From contig NZ_SLVB01000002.1 in assembly GCF_004341845.1 (NCBI RefSeq), forward strand, positions 310,001-374,000: a DNA stretch of 64,000 nucleotides, given 5' to 3'. Made by a program: the position numbers and the translations under genes. The DNA comes from Novosphingobium sp. PhB165 (GTDB lineage: Bacteria > Pseudomonadota > Alphaproteobacteria > Sphingomonadales > Sphingomonadaceae). This document shows positions 1-8,330 of the stretch, one piece after another (the stretch's first letter is position 1; each line of letters begins with the position of its first letter). The notes beneath the pieces were generated by a model. That model made no database searches. It was not told the DNA's origin and was given only the letters and a program-made list of their open reading frames with translations.

Positions 1-607
1 CAATGCCCAGCAGGAACGGCAGCAGCAGCGGCGCCGTCCAGAACTCAAGGACGCTGCGCGCATCCCGGTGGTCCCAGACGGGGTGAAGCATTTGCCCGAT
101 GGCCAGTAGCACGGCCAGTGCCATGCACAGGATCGCCAGCCCCCGTCGCATGAACAGGGCGGCGGTGAAGAGGACGTAGAAGAACATCTCGTAGTTCAGC
201 GTCCAGCCCACGCCCAGCACTGGCAGCATCAACCGTCCGGCAGCGGCGTGAGGGATGAACAGCAGGGTTTGCACGAAATAGCCCATGTCCAGTGGCCGCG
301 CGTCCTTCACCACGATCGCGGCGGCGACCAGCGTCATCAGCCAGTAGAGCGGCACCACGCGGGCGATGCGGCGGCGCAGGAAATTGCCGGGCGCGCCGGT
401 TTCGCCGAACCCATCGCGCGCGACGTGGACCATGATGAAGCCGCTGATGGTGAAGAACATCAGCACGCCCATTGAACCCAGCAATTCGAAGTCTGACAAC
501 GGAAACCCGAGCGAGCCGAAACCGACGGCCCATGCCGCTCCGTGTGAGATGACCACGAACACAGCGGCTAAGGCCCTCGCTCCCTGGACCACGTTCAAGT
601 GCTTCAT
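1..607 (-). CDS. Acyltransferase family 3 membrane protein (5' part only)
   Basis: The gene starts at an ATG at 607 and runs off the left edge, so only the first 202 residues are visible. The protein begins MKHLNVVQGARALAA, typical of the OafA/ExoZ acyltransferase-3 family, in which the early catalytic His lies in a VVISHG segment, as here. Several hydrophobic helices follow (for example VLMFFTISGFIMV and the stretch around WTLNYEMFFYVLF). Family members acylate sugars of exopolysaccharide, O-antigen or other envelope glycans at the inner membrane. The acceptor sugar cannot be told. It is the downstream neighbour, on the same strand, of the hydrolase at 799-1665, with 191 bp between them. Confidence 0.85.
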   Translation of the reverse strand, partial: MKHLNVVQGARALAAVFVVISHGAAWAVGFGSLGFPLSDFELLGSMGVLMFFTISGFIMVHVARDGFGETGAPGNFLRRRIARVVPLYWLMTLVAAAIVVKDARPLDMGYFVQTLLFIPHAAAGRLMLPVLGVGWTLNYEMFFYVLFTAALFMRRGLAILCMALAVLLAIGQMLHPVWDHRDARSVLEFWTAPLLLPFLLGI

Positions 608-798
608 GACATAGGGTCGCCCTTTGTAGGTAACTCGGTCGGATTAATTTTACCCGGGCAAGGCGGTCATGGCATTGGCAGAACCCTGTAGGGGCAAGTC
701 TGGACTGGGGCTTTCGTCGAGGGGCGGCTTTCTGCCGCGCACGGAAAGGCTTGCTAGACCTATGTGTGCGTGTCGGGAGACAGGGGCAATTTTGCCGG

Positions 799-1665
799 TC
801 AACCCGGCCGCGGCGGTTTGGCGAGGATGTCGAGCAATGCGGCGTCGAATGATTCGGGCTGTTCATACATCGCCCAATGACCCGCGTTTGCTATGACCCG
901 GAAGTCGGCGTTCGGATGCACCGATCGCAGCGCCGCTTCCTGCACGGCAGGCGCGGGGTGAGGCAGGTCGCACTCGCCCCAGATGGCGTCTACCTGTCCC
1001 CGCACTTGCGGCAATATCCGCAAGAGCCGATCGGGCAGGACCAGCGGCGGCACGTGCAGGCGCGCAGCCTTGGCGGTGGGGAGCAGCATGTGAATGGCCA
1101 GGTCGTCCGCGCTGTCCGGATGGTGGAGCATCAGCCCGAGCAGGTTCGCCTTCAGGGCAGCCCGTCGATCCTCTCCGGTCAGCCCGCTGATCCGGCCGAG
1201 GCGAGGGTGCCGCAACGGCGTGCCAAGCCCGCCGCAACCAACGATCACCAGCCGCCGCGCAACAGACGGGTGAAGTGCAGCCAGATGTGCCAGCACCACT
1301 CCCCCGAAGGAAAAGCCGCAAAGATCGGCCGGCAGTTCGCCGGGTGCGAGAATGGTCTCAAGCCCCCGTGCCAGTGCCGCTGACAAGGCAGCATGCTCGG
1401 TCTCTGCGGGCATGGCGGAATCGCCGTGTCCGGGCAGGTCCGGAACGATCAGCCGGCGGTGCTGCGCCAGATGCTCGATATTGCGCACCCAGTGAGTCCA
1501 GGATCCCTGCGCACCGTGAGCAAGCACGAGGGGCTTGCCCTCTCCCCAGATGCGCCAGACCATTGTCCCGTCACCGCAAGGCGTCTCCCTCCGATCGGCC
1601 TTCGCCTCCAACCGCGTCAGATAGCTGGCGGGATCTGCATTCTGCAGAGCAATATTTCCATTCAC
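799..1665 (-). CDS. Alpha/beta-hydrolase fold protein
   Basis: A 288-residue protein from a GTG at 1665, which has an AGGAG about 12 nt upstream. The frame stays open to 1860, but the extra 65 residues look like non-coding sequence. Fold marks are the HGAQGSW oxyanion-hole strand, the nucleophile elbow GFSFGG (Ser), an acid in WGECDLPHP and the catalytic His in NAGHWAM. The order and spacing fit an esterase or C-C bond hydrolase of the meta-cleavage type; the substrate is unknown. An ATG at 1566 is a third possible start, but it would remove a well-conserved lead-in. It diverges from trmL. Confidence 0.8.
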   Translation of the reverse strand: MNGNIALQNADPASYLTRLEAKADRRETPCGDGTMVWRIWGEGKPLVLAHGAQGSWTHWVRNIEHLAQHRRLIVPDLPGHGDSAMPAETEHAALSAALARGLETILAPGELPADLCGFSFGGVVLAHLAALHPSVARRLVIVGCGGLGTPLRHPRLGRISGLTGEDRRAALKANLLGLMLHHPDSADDLAIHMLLPTAKAARLHVPPLVLPDRLLRILPQVRGQVDAIWGECDLPHPAPAVQEAALRSVHPNADFRVIANAGHWAMYEQPESFDAALLDILAKPPRPG

Positions 1666-1869
1666 GAGGCGGCTTTGCTCCTGCTGCACGGTCCATCTCC
1701 CTCCCGCATCCCGGGCGAGACTGGCCAGATCGCAGATCGCTGTCCAGAACGACGATCCGTCGCGGGATGGATCATCCCACGCGCGATTGGCCGGGAAGAG
1801 TGGGCGTAAATGGCTCCAGGTTAGCGTCGCAGGCTTGCATGGTTGCTCCGTCGGCGCCAATCAGCCTCA

Positions 1870-2325
1870 ATGCGCATTGCTCTTTTTGAACCCGAAATTG
1901 CTGGAAACGTCGGCGCCATTCTCCGGCTTGGTGCCTGTCTGGGCGCGGATGTGGACCTTATCGAGCCGATGGGCTTCGAGTGGGATGACCGCCGGGTACG
2001 GCGGGCCGCCATGGACTATATCGATCACGTCACCATTACCCGGCATGCCGACTTCGATGCTTTCAGAAGTGCCATCGGTTCGCGGCGGCTCGTGCTGTTC
2101 ACGACAAAGAGCACGCAATCGGCCTACGAGTTCGATTTCACGGCAGACGATGTGCTGCTTTTCGGAAAGGAAAGCGCGGGCGTGCCGGCTGCCGTTGCGG
2201 ACATATGCGACGCACGGATCCGCATTCCGCTGCGGCCTCAGGTGCGTTCGTTGAACCTTGCCACCTCGGCGGCCTTGGCGCTGGGGGAAGCCTTGCGCCA
2301 AACCGGTACTTTGCCGAGCGTATGA
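1870..2325 (+). CDS. trmL: tRNA (cytidine/uridine-34-2'-O)-methyltransferase TrmL
   Basis: A 151-residue SPOUT-class methyltransferase that 2'-O-methylates the wobble base of leucine tRNAs in the cytoplasm using SAM. The start MRIALFEPEIAGNVGAI is the usual TrmL N-terminus. The C-terminal knot motifs are present as LLFGKESAGVP and IPLRPQVRSLNLATSAAL. The length matches the family (about 150 residues). An upstream in-frame codon at 1843 would add nine residues not seen in the family, so the ATG at 1870 was chosen. Confidence 0.93.
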   Translation: MRIALFEPEIAGNVGAILRLGACLGADVDLIEPMGFEWDDRRVRRAAMDYIDHVTITRHADFDAFRSAIGSRRLVLFTTKSTQSAYEFDFTADDVLLFGKESAGVPAAVADICDARIRIPLRPQVRSLNLATSAALALGEALRQTGTLPSV

Positions 2326-2386
2326 GTTGGCCGCACGTACAGCTTTCTGATCGGGCCGATGAAAATCCGCGCGCAACCTCTCTAAT

Positions 2387-2450
2387 CCGCTCAGGCTGAG
2401 CTTGTCGAAGCCCCCGGAGGCGGGGCGCGGGCTTCGCTCAGGATGAGCGG
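2387..2450. repeat. Dispersed palindromic repeat (GAGCTTGTCGAAG type)
   Basis: An imperfect inverted repeat lies between trmL and the PLP enzyme gene. The left arm begins CCGCTCAGGCTGAGCTTGTC and the right arm ends GGGCTTCGCTCAGGATGAGC. This is a form of intergenic palindrome that recurs in sphingomonad genomes. It folds into a long hairpin and may act as a terminator for trmL. There is only one copy of this type in the window. Confidence 0.7.
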
Positions 2451-2546
2451 TGTGCGGAGAACGCGGCAAACCGCAACTTGAGCCGGTATCGCTTGTTTAG
2501 CCACCAGGGACCGTGGCAGATTGCACGTCCGGCCAAGGAGAGGGAA

Positions 2547-3830
2547 ATGACTGCACCTCGCGAAAGCAAGACGGCGATCGGTGGGCACACGCTTCACCCG
2601 GATACCCTGATGCTGAACTACGGTTACGATCCGCTCCTGTCGGAAGGGGCGGTCAAGCCACCGGTCTTTCTCACCTCGACGTTCGTTTTTCCAACCGCTG
2701 AAGACGGGCGCGACTTTTTCGACTATGTGGCCGGCCGCAAGGAGCCGCCGCCGGGGCAGGGGCGCGGGCTGGTCTATTCCCGCTTCAACCATCCCAACAG
2801 CGAGATCGTCGAGGATCGCATGGCGGTCTACGAAGGTGCGGAGGCCGGAGTGGTCTTCTCGTCGGGCATGGGCGCCATCACGACGACGGTGCTGACTTTC
2901 GCGAGACCCGGCGATGTCATCCTGCATTCGCAGCCCCTGTACGGGGGAACTGAAACGCTGCTGGCGAAGACTTTCGCGAACTTCGGCATCAAGGCCGTCG
3001 GTTTCAGCGATGGGCTTGATGAAGACGCGGTGGCAATTGCGGCGAAACAAGCTGTCGCACAGGGCCGGGTGTCGCTCGTACTGGTCGAAACACCCGCCAA
3101 TCCCACCAACAGTCTTGTCGATATCGCGATGCTGAAGCGGCTGTGCGAAGACATCGAGCGCATGCAGGGGCACCGCCCGCTGCTGGTCTGCGACAATACG
3201 CTGCTAGGTCCGGTCTTCCAGCATCCGCTGCGGCTGGGTGCCGATATTTCGCTCTATTCCCTCACCAAGTACGTCGGTGGCCACTCCGATCTTGTTGCCG
3301 GTGCGGCGCTGGGATCGGCCAAACTCATGCGCGAGGTGCGGCTGTTGCGCAGTGCTATCGGGACGCAGTTGGATCCGCACAGCTGCTGGATGCTCGGACG
3401 CTCGCTTGAGACGCTGGGCCTGAGGATGGAGCGCGCCAATTCGAACGCGGCAGCGGCCGCGAATTTCCTGCGGGCTCATGCGAAAGTCGAGGGGTTGGCC
3501 TATCCGCCGTTCTATCCGGAGGGTTCGCGGCAGGCGGAGGTCTTTGCCGCGCAGTGCACGGGGGCCGGATCGACCTTCGCTTTCGACATTGCGGGTGGGC
3601 AGCCCGCCGCGTTCCGCTTCCTGAACGCGCTTCAGATATTCAAGCTGGCAGTAAGCCTGGGCGGCACGGAATCGCTCGCCAGCCATCCGGCGACGACAAC
3701 CCATTCCGGCGTTCCGGCCGAAGTTCGCGACCGGATCGGTGTGTTGCAATCCACCATTCGCCTGTCGATCGGCATAGAGCATCCGGACGACATCGTGGCC
3801 GATCTCGCGCAGGCGCTGGAGGCCAGTTGA
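2547..3830 (+). CDS. Cys/Met metabolism PLP-dependent enzyme (cystathionine gamma-synthase/methionine gamma-lyase family)
   Basis: A 427-residue fold-type I PLP enzyme. AAGGAG lies 7 nt before the ATG at 2547, which supports this start over the in-frame one at 2478. Visible family motifs are [16 protein letters not shown], the [10 protein letters not shown] strand, CDNT, and [12 protein letters not shown] with the Schiff-base Lys. Members carry out gamma-replacement or gamma-elimination on homocysteine, cystathionine or methionine derivatives. The insertion [16 protein letters not shown] before YSR resembles the long-loop subgroup often annotated as cystathionine gamma-synthase family. The exact reaction cannot be told from sequence. 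A PLP enzyme of sulfur amino acids fits the sulfur genes at 24.8-29.3 kb, but it is not linked to them. Confidence 0.88.
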   Translation: MTAPRESKTAIGGHTLHPDTLMLNYGYDPLLSEGAVKPPVFLTSTFVFPTAEDGRDFFDYVAGRKEPPPGQGRGLVYSRFNHPNSEIVEDRMAVYEGAEAGVVFSSGMGAITTTVLTFARPGDVILHSQPLYGGTETLLAKTFANFGIKAVGFSDGLDEDAVAIAAKQAVAQGRVSLVLVETPANPTNSLVDIAMLKRLCEDIERMQGHRPLLVCDNTLLGPVFQHPLRLGADISLYSLTKYVGGHSDLVAGAALGSAKLMREVRLLRSAIGTQLDPHSCWMLGRSLETLGLRMERANSNAAAAANFLRAHAKVEGLAYPPFYPEGSRQAEVFAAQCTGAGSTFAFDIAGGQPAAFRFLNALQIFKLAVSLGGTESLASHPATTTHSGVPAEVRDRIGVLQSTIRLSIGIEHPDDIVADLAQALEAS

Positions 3831-3838
3831 ACTCGCTT

Positions 3839-3862
3839 GGCCGTGCCTGAAAATGCACGGCC
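3839..3862. terminator. GC-rich hairpin after the PLP enzyme gene
   Basis: An 8-bp perfect stem (GGCCGTGC with GCACGGCC) around the loop CTGAAAAT, nine bases after the stop codon. There is no T-run, so it is either a weak intrinsic terminator or a 3'-end stabilising hairpin. Confidence 0.45.
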
Positions 3863-3940
3863 GCCCCAATAGCCTTCGCCGTCAACGCGACCCTCATCTG
3901 GATGTTGGCCGCCACGAGCCAGACCTACCTATACTGGGGA

Positions 3941-3973
3941 GGCGGGCGACCGCTACTTCGAGCGTCGCCCGCC
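3941..3973. terminator. GC-rich hairpin at the end of the MucR-like gene
   Basis: A 10-bp perfect stem (GGCGGGCGAC with GTCGCCCGCC) with a 13-nt loop lies just past the stop of the leftward gene at 3980, facing the convergent PLP enzyme gene. It has no clear T-run on either side. Confidence 0.45.
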
Positions 3974-3979
3974 GCCGGA

Positions 3980-4999
3980 TCAGGTGTTGGCGACCGCCGG
4001 TTTGTCATCGCTTGCGGCTGCCGGTTCAGGATTAGCGGCCGGAACGGCAATCTCGGCCGCGATTTTCGGCGCTGTTTTCTTTGCCGCCTTTGGGGCGGAT
4101 GCTTTGGCAGGCGTCGACTTTGCCTTCTTGGCGTCTGCGGCTTTCGGCTTCGCGGCGGACTTGGTAGCGGCAGCAGGCGCTTTCACCGGCTTGGCGGCCG
4201 TGGTCGTGGTTGCCTTTGCCGCGGGCTTCGTGGGCGACTTGGCCTTTGCGTCCGAAGCGGGTGAACTGGTTTGGGCGCCGCTTTCAGCCGTAATCTTGGG
4301 GCGCGCCATGCGGCGCTCCTTCTTCGCGCCTGCATCGGCCGTCTTCCGGACGGTTGGCTCGCTCGCCGGGCTGCCCGACGCTGCGGGAGTGGAGGCGGCC
4401 TTCGCGGCAGTCAGCTTGGGCTTCCCGGCGCTGGCGACCTTGGCGGTTACTTTCTTGGCAGGGGCCTTCGGCGTCTTCGGAGCCGGTTTTTCGGCCGCCT
4501 TGGCGGTCACGGCCTTCGCGGCGGCAATTTTAGGCGTTGCCGCTGCGGCCTTCGGCGCCTTGGCGCTGGGCTTTGCTGCGCTTGAAGGCGGCGCAACTTG
4601 CGGCGAACGGCTTCCAAGGCCCAGCTTCTTGGCAAGGCTGCGGCGCTGTTCGGAGTAAGTTGCAGCAACCATTGGATAGTCTGCGGGCAGCTTGTAGCGG
4701 TCCTTGTACTGCTCCGGCGTCAGTCCGTTGTTGGAAAGATGACGCTTCAAGGTTCTATAGGGTTTGCCATCAAGAAGACTGATGATGTGGTCTCGCGAGG
4801 CCAGGCTTTCTTCCACCGAAACGGCGGGAGTGAAATCGGGAGCGGCTTCAGGTTCGGGCGTTGCAGAGCCCGACAGCGCGGTCCTTGTCGCCTCGATCAG
4901 CCCCGGCAGATCGCTGCTGGGCACACTGTTGTTGGTGAAGTAGGCGCTGAGGAGTTCTACTGTAAGTCGGGCGAGTTCTGGCTGGGCGTTGTCGGACAT
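3980..4999 (-). CDS. MucR/Ros-family regulator with a long Lys/Ala/Pro-rich (histone H1-like) tail
   Basis: 339 residues. The N-terminal 130 residues are MucR-like: MSDNAQPELARLTVELLSAYF, then the DNA-binding core DGKPYRTLKRHLSNNGLTPE and QYKDRY. MucR proteins are nucleoid-associated regulators of envelope, motility and exopolysaccharide genes. Two things are odd. First, the Cys pair of the Ros-type zinc finger is absent: IISLLDGK stands where Cys-containing VCLECG or similar is usual. Second, residues of about 135-339 form a low-complexity tail rich in AAK, KAP and KPAA repeats, like histone H1 or AlgP-type tails. Normal MucR is about 140-150 residues. The tail probably binds DNA non-specifically (inference). 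Confidence 0.85.
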   Translation of the reverse strand: MSDNAQPELARLTVELLSAYFTNNSVPSSDLPGLIEATRTALSGSATPEPEAAPDFTPAVSVEESLASRDHIISLLDGKPYRTLKRHLSNNGLTPEQYKDRYKLPADYPMVAATYSEQRRSLAKKLGLGSRSPQVAPPSSAAKPSAKAPKAAAATPKIAAAKAVTAKAAEKPAPKTPKAPAKKVTAKVASAGKPKLTAAKAASTPAASGSPASEPTVRKTADAGAKKERRMARPKITAESGAQTSSPASDAKAKSPTKPAAKATTTTAAKPVKAPAAATKSAAKPKAADAKKAKSTPAKASAPKAAKKTAPKIAAEIAVPAANPEPAAASDDKPAVANT

Positions 5000-5259
5000 C
5001 TGTTCTTCTCCCGAATGGAGCCTGAGGCTGAATTGTCCAATCCGCTTTAGACGCCATGAAGTAAAGCAATATCTAACATTCGCTCTCGTTTGTCCGCGCT
5101 CACCGTCCCAGGCAACTCGCGCCGGATCCGGCTGGGAGGAGCGTCGATCCTTTCACGAACGGTTTAAGGAAAGCGGGGCCCTCCGGCGGCATTTACAGCT
5201 GCCGTATCGATTAAACGGAGCCGGCAGATGCTTTGCTCCGTCGCAGTCGTCCAATATTT

Positions 5260-5301
5260 GAAAAAAGAAGGCCCCGCTCTGCAGTGCGGCAGGGCGGGGC
5301 C
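5260..5301 (-). terminator. Intrinsic terminator of a leftward transcript
   Basis: Read leftward, GGCCCCGC (5301-5294) pairs with GCGGGGCC (5277-5270) and is followed by TTCTTTTTTC. The stem and U-run are strong and in the correct order only for the minus strand. No coding gene on that strand lies upstream before the rightward lipoprotein gene, so it must end a non-coding transcript. Confidence 0.8.
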
Positions 5302-5445
5302 GGAGGGGATGCCCGGTTCGATCCGGGTCGACTCTCACCTCGATGGCAAGACATGGGGTAAATGCGCGCGGGGGTAGTGCGCCTTTGCAATCGAAGTGGC
5401 CGCCACTGATGTCGCGGTCCGGATACCATAGGCCAGAATCGTCGG
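5262..5445 (-). ncRNA. Candidate small RNA ending at the 5260-5301 terminator
   Basis: The only reason for a strong leftward terminator here is a short transcript between the lipoprotein gene and the MucR-like gene. Upstream of the terminator stem is a second stable hairpin (ACCCGG / CCGGGC around ATCGAA, 5314-5331), followed in RNA order by CATCCCCTCCGGCC, which has an anti-Shine-Dalgarno-like CCUCC between the two stems. The 5' end is a guess; TATGGT near 5424 could be a -10 element. It resembles no RNA family I can name. Coding potential is poor: the 89-codon leftward frame here looks random. Confidence 0.45.
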
Positions 5446-5450
5446 AACCG

Positions 5451-5471
5451 ATGTAAAGCAGTGTAAAATCG
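5451..5471 (+). promoter_or_regulatory. Direct-repeat operator box B, upstream of the lipoprotein gene
   Basis: The box reads ATGTAAAGCAGTGTAAAATC plus G: two TGTAAA half-sites with a 10-bp period, as expected for a head-to-tail OmpR/PhoB-type response regulator dimer. It matches box A (10415-10435, minus strand) at 19 of 21 positions and sits 98 bp before the start codon at 5570; box A sits 106 bp before its start codon. See the matching finding. Confidence 0.6.
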
Positions 5472-5569
5472 GCACTTCAAAGATTGCCATTTGCTCCAGG
5501 ATTCCCGTTAGCTGGCCATGGCCCGAAATTACATTTGGACCGGCATCGTGGGCCCCATCGGAATTGAAA

Positions 5570-6079
5570 ATGAAATCACATCTTCAGACGATATCGTTGG
5601 GACTGGCAGGATTGTTGGCCGGATGTGCAAGCGTTCCGCCCCTGGCACTGCATTCTGCCGGAACGATGCCGCAAGGCGGTACGATAGAACTTGTCGGAAA
5701 CGGGAACGTGGACGACGCGTGGCAGACGGCGGTTCTTGCCGGGCTTACCTCGCATGGCTTCGTCCGTTCCGATCACGGGCGTTACCTTGTCCAGTTGACC
5801 GCCTCGGACCTTCCCGGAAAGACCGGACTTCTCGCGCCGGATGATAGCGGCGAAGCAAAGGCGGAATGGCTTGTCGCCCCCAGTCGGTCCCGCGCGATAG
5901 GGGCGCGGGTGGTTACTCTGGTGATGTCGGACGCCGCCACCGGGCGCGAGGTCTACAGGATCGTCGCACAGCAGCCACAGCGGATCGGAAAGCCCGACGC
6001 CACCGACAGGCTCTCCCGCGCTTTCCTGACAGAACTGGACGGCACGGCATCTTCGCGGCCCGCCGGAGAGGGCGGGTAA
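5570..6079 (+). CDS. Small outer-membrane-type lipoprotein, function unknown
   Basis: 169 residues from the ATG at 5570; an in-frame TTG lies two codons earlier. The N-terminus is a lipoprotein signal ending in the lipobox LLAGC, so Cys would be lipidated and the protein anchored in the envelope. The mature part is soluble, with no recognised domain. Its layout (GTIELVGNGNVDDAWQTAVLAGLTSHGF, then RYLVQLTASD and ARVVTLVMSDAATGREVY) recalls DUF4136-like beta-rich lipoproteins, but this is weak. It is convergent with the CHASE2 kinase operon (26 bp between stops) and carries that operon's upstream box, so it is probably part of the same regulon. Confidence 0.75.
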   Translation: MKSHLQTISLGLAGLLAGCASVPPLALHSAGTMPQGGTIELVGNGNVDDAWQTAVLAGLTSHGFVRSDHGRYLVQLTASDLPGKTGLLAPDDSGEAKAEWLVAPSRSRAIGARVVTLVMSDAATGREVYRIVAQQPQRIGKPDATDRLSRAFLTELDGTASSRPAGEGG

Positions 6080-6104
6080 GGCACTCGATCCGCCCCCCGG
6101 CCTG

Positions 6105-8330
6105 TCAGTCGGCGAGGGGCAGGATCAGCGTAAACGTCGCTCCCTGGCCCGCGTCGCTCGTGCAGCGGATTTCGCCGTCGTGACGAACCAGAACCGTATG
6201 GACGAAGCTGAGGCCGAGGCCGACACCGTCGGCTCTCCGGCCGGCGCCAAGCGCCCCGCGATGGAAGCGTTCGAAGATCCTGAGCTTCTGCTCTTCGTCC
6301 AGACCAGGGCCTTCGTCTGAGATGGTGCATATCGCCCTCGGCTCACCGTCCGCGCCATGTTCCAGGCTGGTGGTGCAGCGGATCCGGCTTCCTGAAGGGC
6401 TATACTTGATCGCGTTCTCAAGAATGTTGATGAGGGCGCGGGTGATAAGCGATCGCTCCACGCGCACGATCAGCCGGTCTGCCATGTCGCAAGTATCGAT
6501 CGAGATGGATTTGGCCGTCAGCTGAGGCCAGAGGTCATCGGTGGCATCGATCACCATGTCGCCAAGGGCGACCTCTTCCAGCGCGTACTCAAGGCTTTCG
6601 GCGCGGGCGAGTTGCACGAAACCATCGGCCAGACCCAGCGTGCGCTCGGCATAGTGGCGAATTCTTCGCGCTTCCTCAGGGGCGATGTTTTCCGTCGGCG
6701 CGGTATCGAGAACCGCGAGGATCGAGGCTTGCGGCGAGCGCATGTCGTGGGTCAGAAGCTCAAGAATATCGTCGCGTTGGCGCTGTGCGGCCCGGGCTTC
6801 GCTCACGTCCATGAACTGGACGATCCAGCCGACGAAATTGCCGCCAACGGATCGCTGCGGGGCGAAGCGGATCGTGAAGAAGTGGCCGTCGCTCGTCATC
6901 GCATCGAAGCTCTGGGCGCCGTGTTCCGCCGAAGTCGGAAAGCTCAGCGGTTCTCGCGAGCCTATTTTCCGGAAACGCGTGAGCAGCGCGATGGCATTGC
7001 CCGAGCCATGGGGGCGAACGTGCTCTTCGCCGAACAGTGCCGCGGCCGATGTATTGGCGAGCAGGATATCGCCTTTGCCGTTCGTCACCAGCGTAGCGTC
7101 GGGCAACTGGTCGAGCCGGTCCGCGACGAAATGTTTCATGTCGCGGTTGCTGGTGATCGCCGCCGTGAGCAGGGCAATCGTCGAGAGAAGCGGCTGTCGC
7201 GGCGCCTTTGCAGCAGAAGGCATGAAGATCGTGGAATCGGCCTCAAGCCGCAGAAGTTCGCCGTGCATGAACTGCTGCGTGATGGCGAGTTGCCGCCAGC
7301 CCCAGATCGGATAGGCGATGCACAAGGCCAGAATGCCGCTTCCAGGAGGAAGCCAGAGGCGCTGGAAAAGCAGCAGCGCGCTCGTGGCGGTAAGGATCAG
7401 GACCGTCGCCGCCGCGAGGCTGAACAAGGGTGTCAGCCGGGGAAACGGCCCCATCGCCAGCATCAGGAGCCAGACGGGCACGACGGCAAAGGCGATGCGA
7501 AGGCCTGTCCCGGCCGTCGATATCATCCTGCGGTCGAGCAGGGCGCGCAGGAACTGGGCATTGATCTCCAGCCCGGACATCGTGCCAAGGCCGGGCACCG
7601 CATAGCGCGGGCCGATCCCGGCGGCGGTTATCCCTACCAGAACGAGTTTGCCGGCCAGCACTTGCGCGGGGACCTCGCCGTTGAGGATCGAGGAGGCACT
7701 GATATGAGGCGGAGGCCCGTCCTTCGTATAGGGGATCAATCGCGCCCGCACGGGAGGCCCCGAACGGCCTTCGACGGCTTGGTGGACAACGTCCATCAGA
7801 TGCATCTGCGTGGGCGGCGATCCTATTCCGGTGGGGGCCGAGCGCATGACGCCGTCCGGATCGACGAGGTAGTCGGTGAACCCCATCCCGGCGGCCGCTC
7901 TGCGAACGGGCGCTATGGGCGCGACAATGCCGGGCGGCGAAGTACGCATGTTCACGAAATAGGGCAGGAAGACGTCTCCCGCGCCCGCGATCGCGTCCCC
8001 CAGTTTGATATCGTCGGCCGCCGCACTGGGTTCGGTAAACAGCGTGTCGTAGACGATGGCGCGGGGGCCGGCGCGACCGATCCGCGCGATCAGATCGGCG
8101 TGAACGGCGCGGCTCCACGGCCACCGCCCGACTTCGGCCAGACTGGCATCGTCGATCTCGACAAGGGCGATATTGCTGTCCGGTGCGCTGCGGTCGAATT
8201 GCAGCAGGTGATCGTACACGGCATTGTCCATCCGCGACAATGCTTCGCCCAGCGTGAGAAGCGCAGCCAGCAGACTGACGAGGATCGCAATGATCCACCA
8301 TTCGGTCTTGAGGTGCCGTCCCAGATTCAC
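6105..8330 (-). CDS. CHASE2-domain sensor histidine kinase with PAS
   Basis: 741 residues from the GTG at 8330, which overlaps the TGA of the FecR gene by 4 bp. The order is a short cytoplasmic start, a TM helix (WWIIAILVSLLAALLTLGEAL), an extracytoplasmic CHASE2 sensor (about 40-290), three close TM helices (about 295-370), a PAS domain (about 420-530), HisKA with LLTHDMRSPQASIL (phospho-acceptor His), and a HATPase with NILENAIKY, DEGPGLDEEQ and GVGLGLSF. It should autophosphorylate and pass phosphate to the response regulator three genes upstream in the same operon. The ligand of CHASE2 is unknown; the secreted LysM/FecR protein is an obvious candidate partner. Confidence 0.93.
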   Translation of the reverse strand: MNLGRHLKTEWWIIAILVSLLAALLTLGEALSRMDNAVYDHLLQFDRSAPDSNIALVEIDDASLAEVGRWPWSRAVHADLIARIGRAGPRAIVYDTLFTEPSAAADDIKLGDAIAGAGDVFLPYFVNMRTSPPGIVAPIAPVRRAAAGMGFTDYLVDPDGVMRSAPTGIGSPPTQMHLMDVVHQAVEGRSGPPVRARLIPYTKDGPPPHISASSILNGEVPAQVLAGKLVLVGITAAGIGPRYAVPGLGTMSGLEINAQFLRALLDRRMISTAGTGLRIAFAVVPVWLLMLAMGPFPRLTPLFSLAAATVLILTATSALLLFQRLWLPPGSGILALCIAYPIWGWRQLAITQQFMHGELLRLEADSTIFMPSAAKAPRQPLLSTIALLTAAITSNRDMKHFVADRLDQLPDATLVTNGKGDILLANTSAAALFGEEHVRPHGSGNAIALLTRFRKIGSREPLSFPTSAEHGAQSFDAMTSDGHFFTIRFAPQRSVGGNFVGWIVQFMDVSEARAAQRQRDDILELLTHDMRSPQASILAVLDTAPTENIAPEEARRIRHYAERTLGLADGFVQLARAESLEYALEEVALGDMVIDATDDLWPQLTAKSISIDTCDMADRLIVRVERSLITRALINILENAIKYSPSGSRIRCTTSLEHGADGEPRAICTISDEGPGLDEEQKLRIFERFHRGALGAGRRADGVGLGLSFVHTVLVRHDGEIRCTSDAGQGATFTLILPLAD

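Noticed and set aside
799..1860. A 353-residue version of the alpha/beta hydrolase with a long N-terminal extension
   Set aside because: The first 65 residues lack any family match and would end 9 bp from the divergent trmL start, leaving no room for promoters. A GTG with RBS at 1665 gives a normal-sized enzyme.
5314..5345. GGTTCGATCC resembling the T-arm of a tRNA or part of tmRNA
   Set aside because: The stem CCCGG/CCGGG leaves a 6-nt rather than 7-nt loop, there is no matching acceptor, D or anticodon arm on either side, and no tmRNA tag frame. It fits better as a hairpin of the leftward small RNA.
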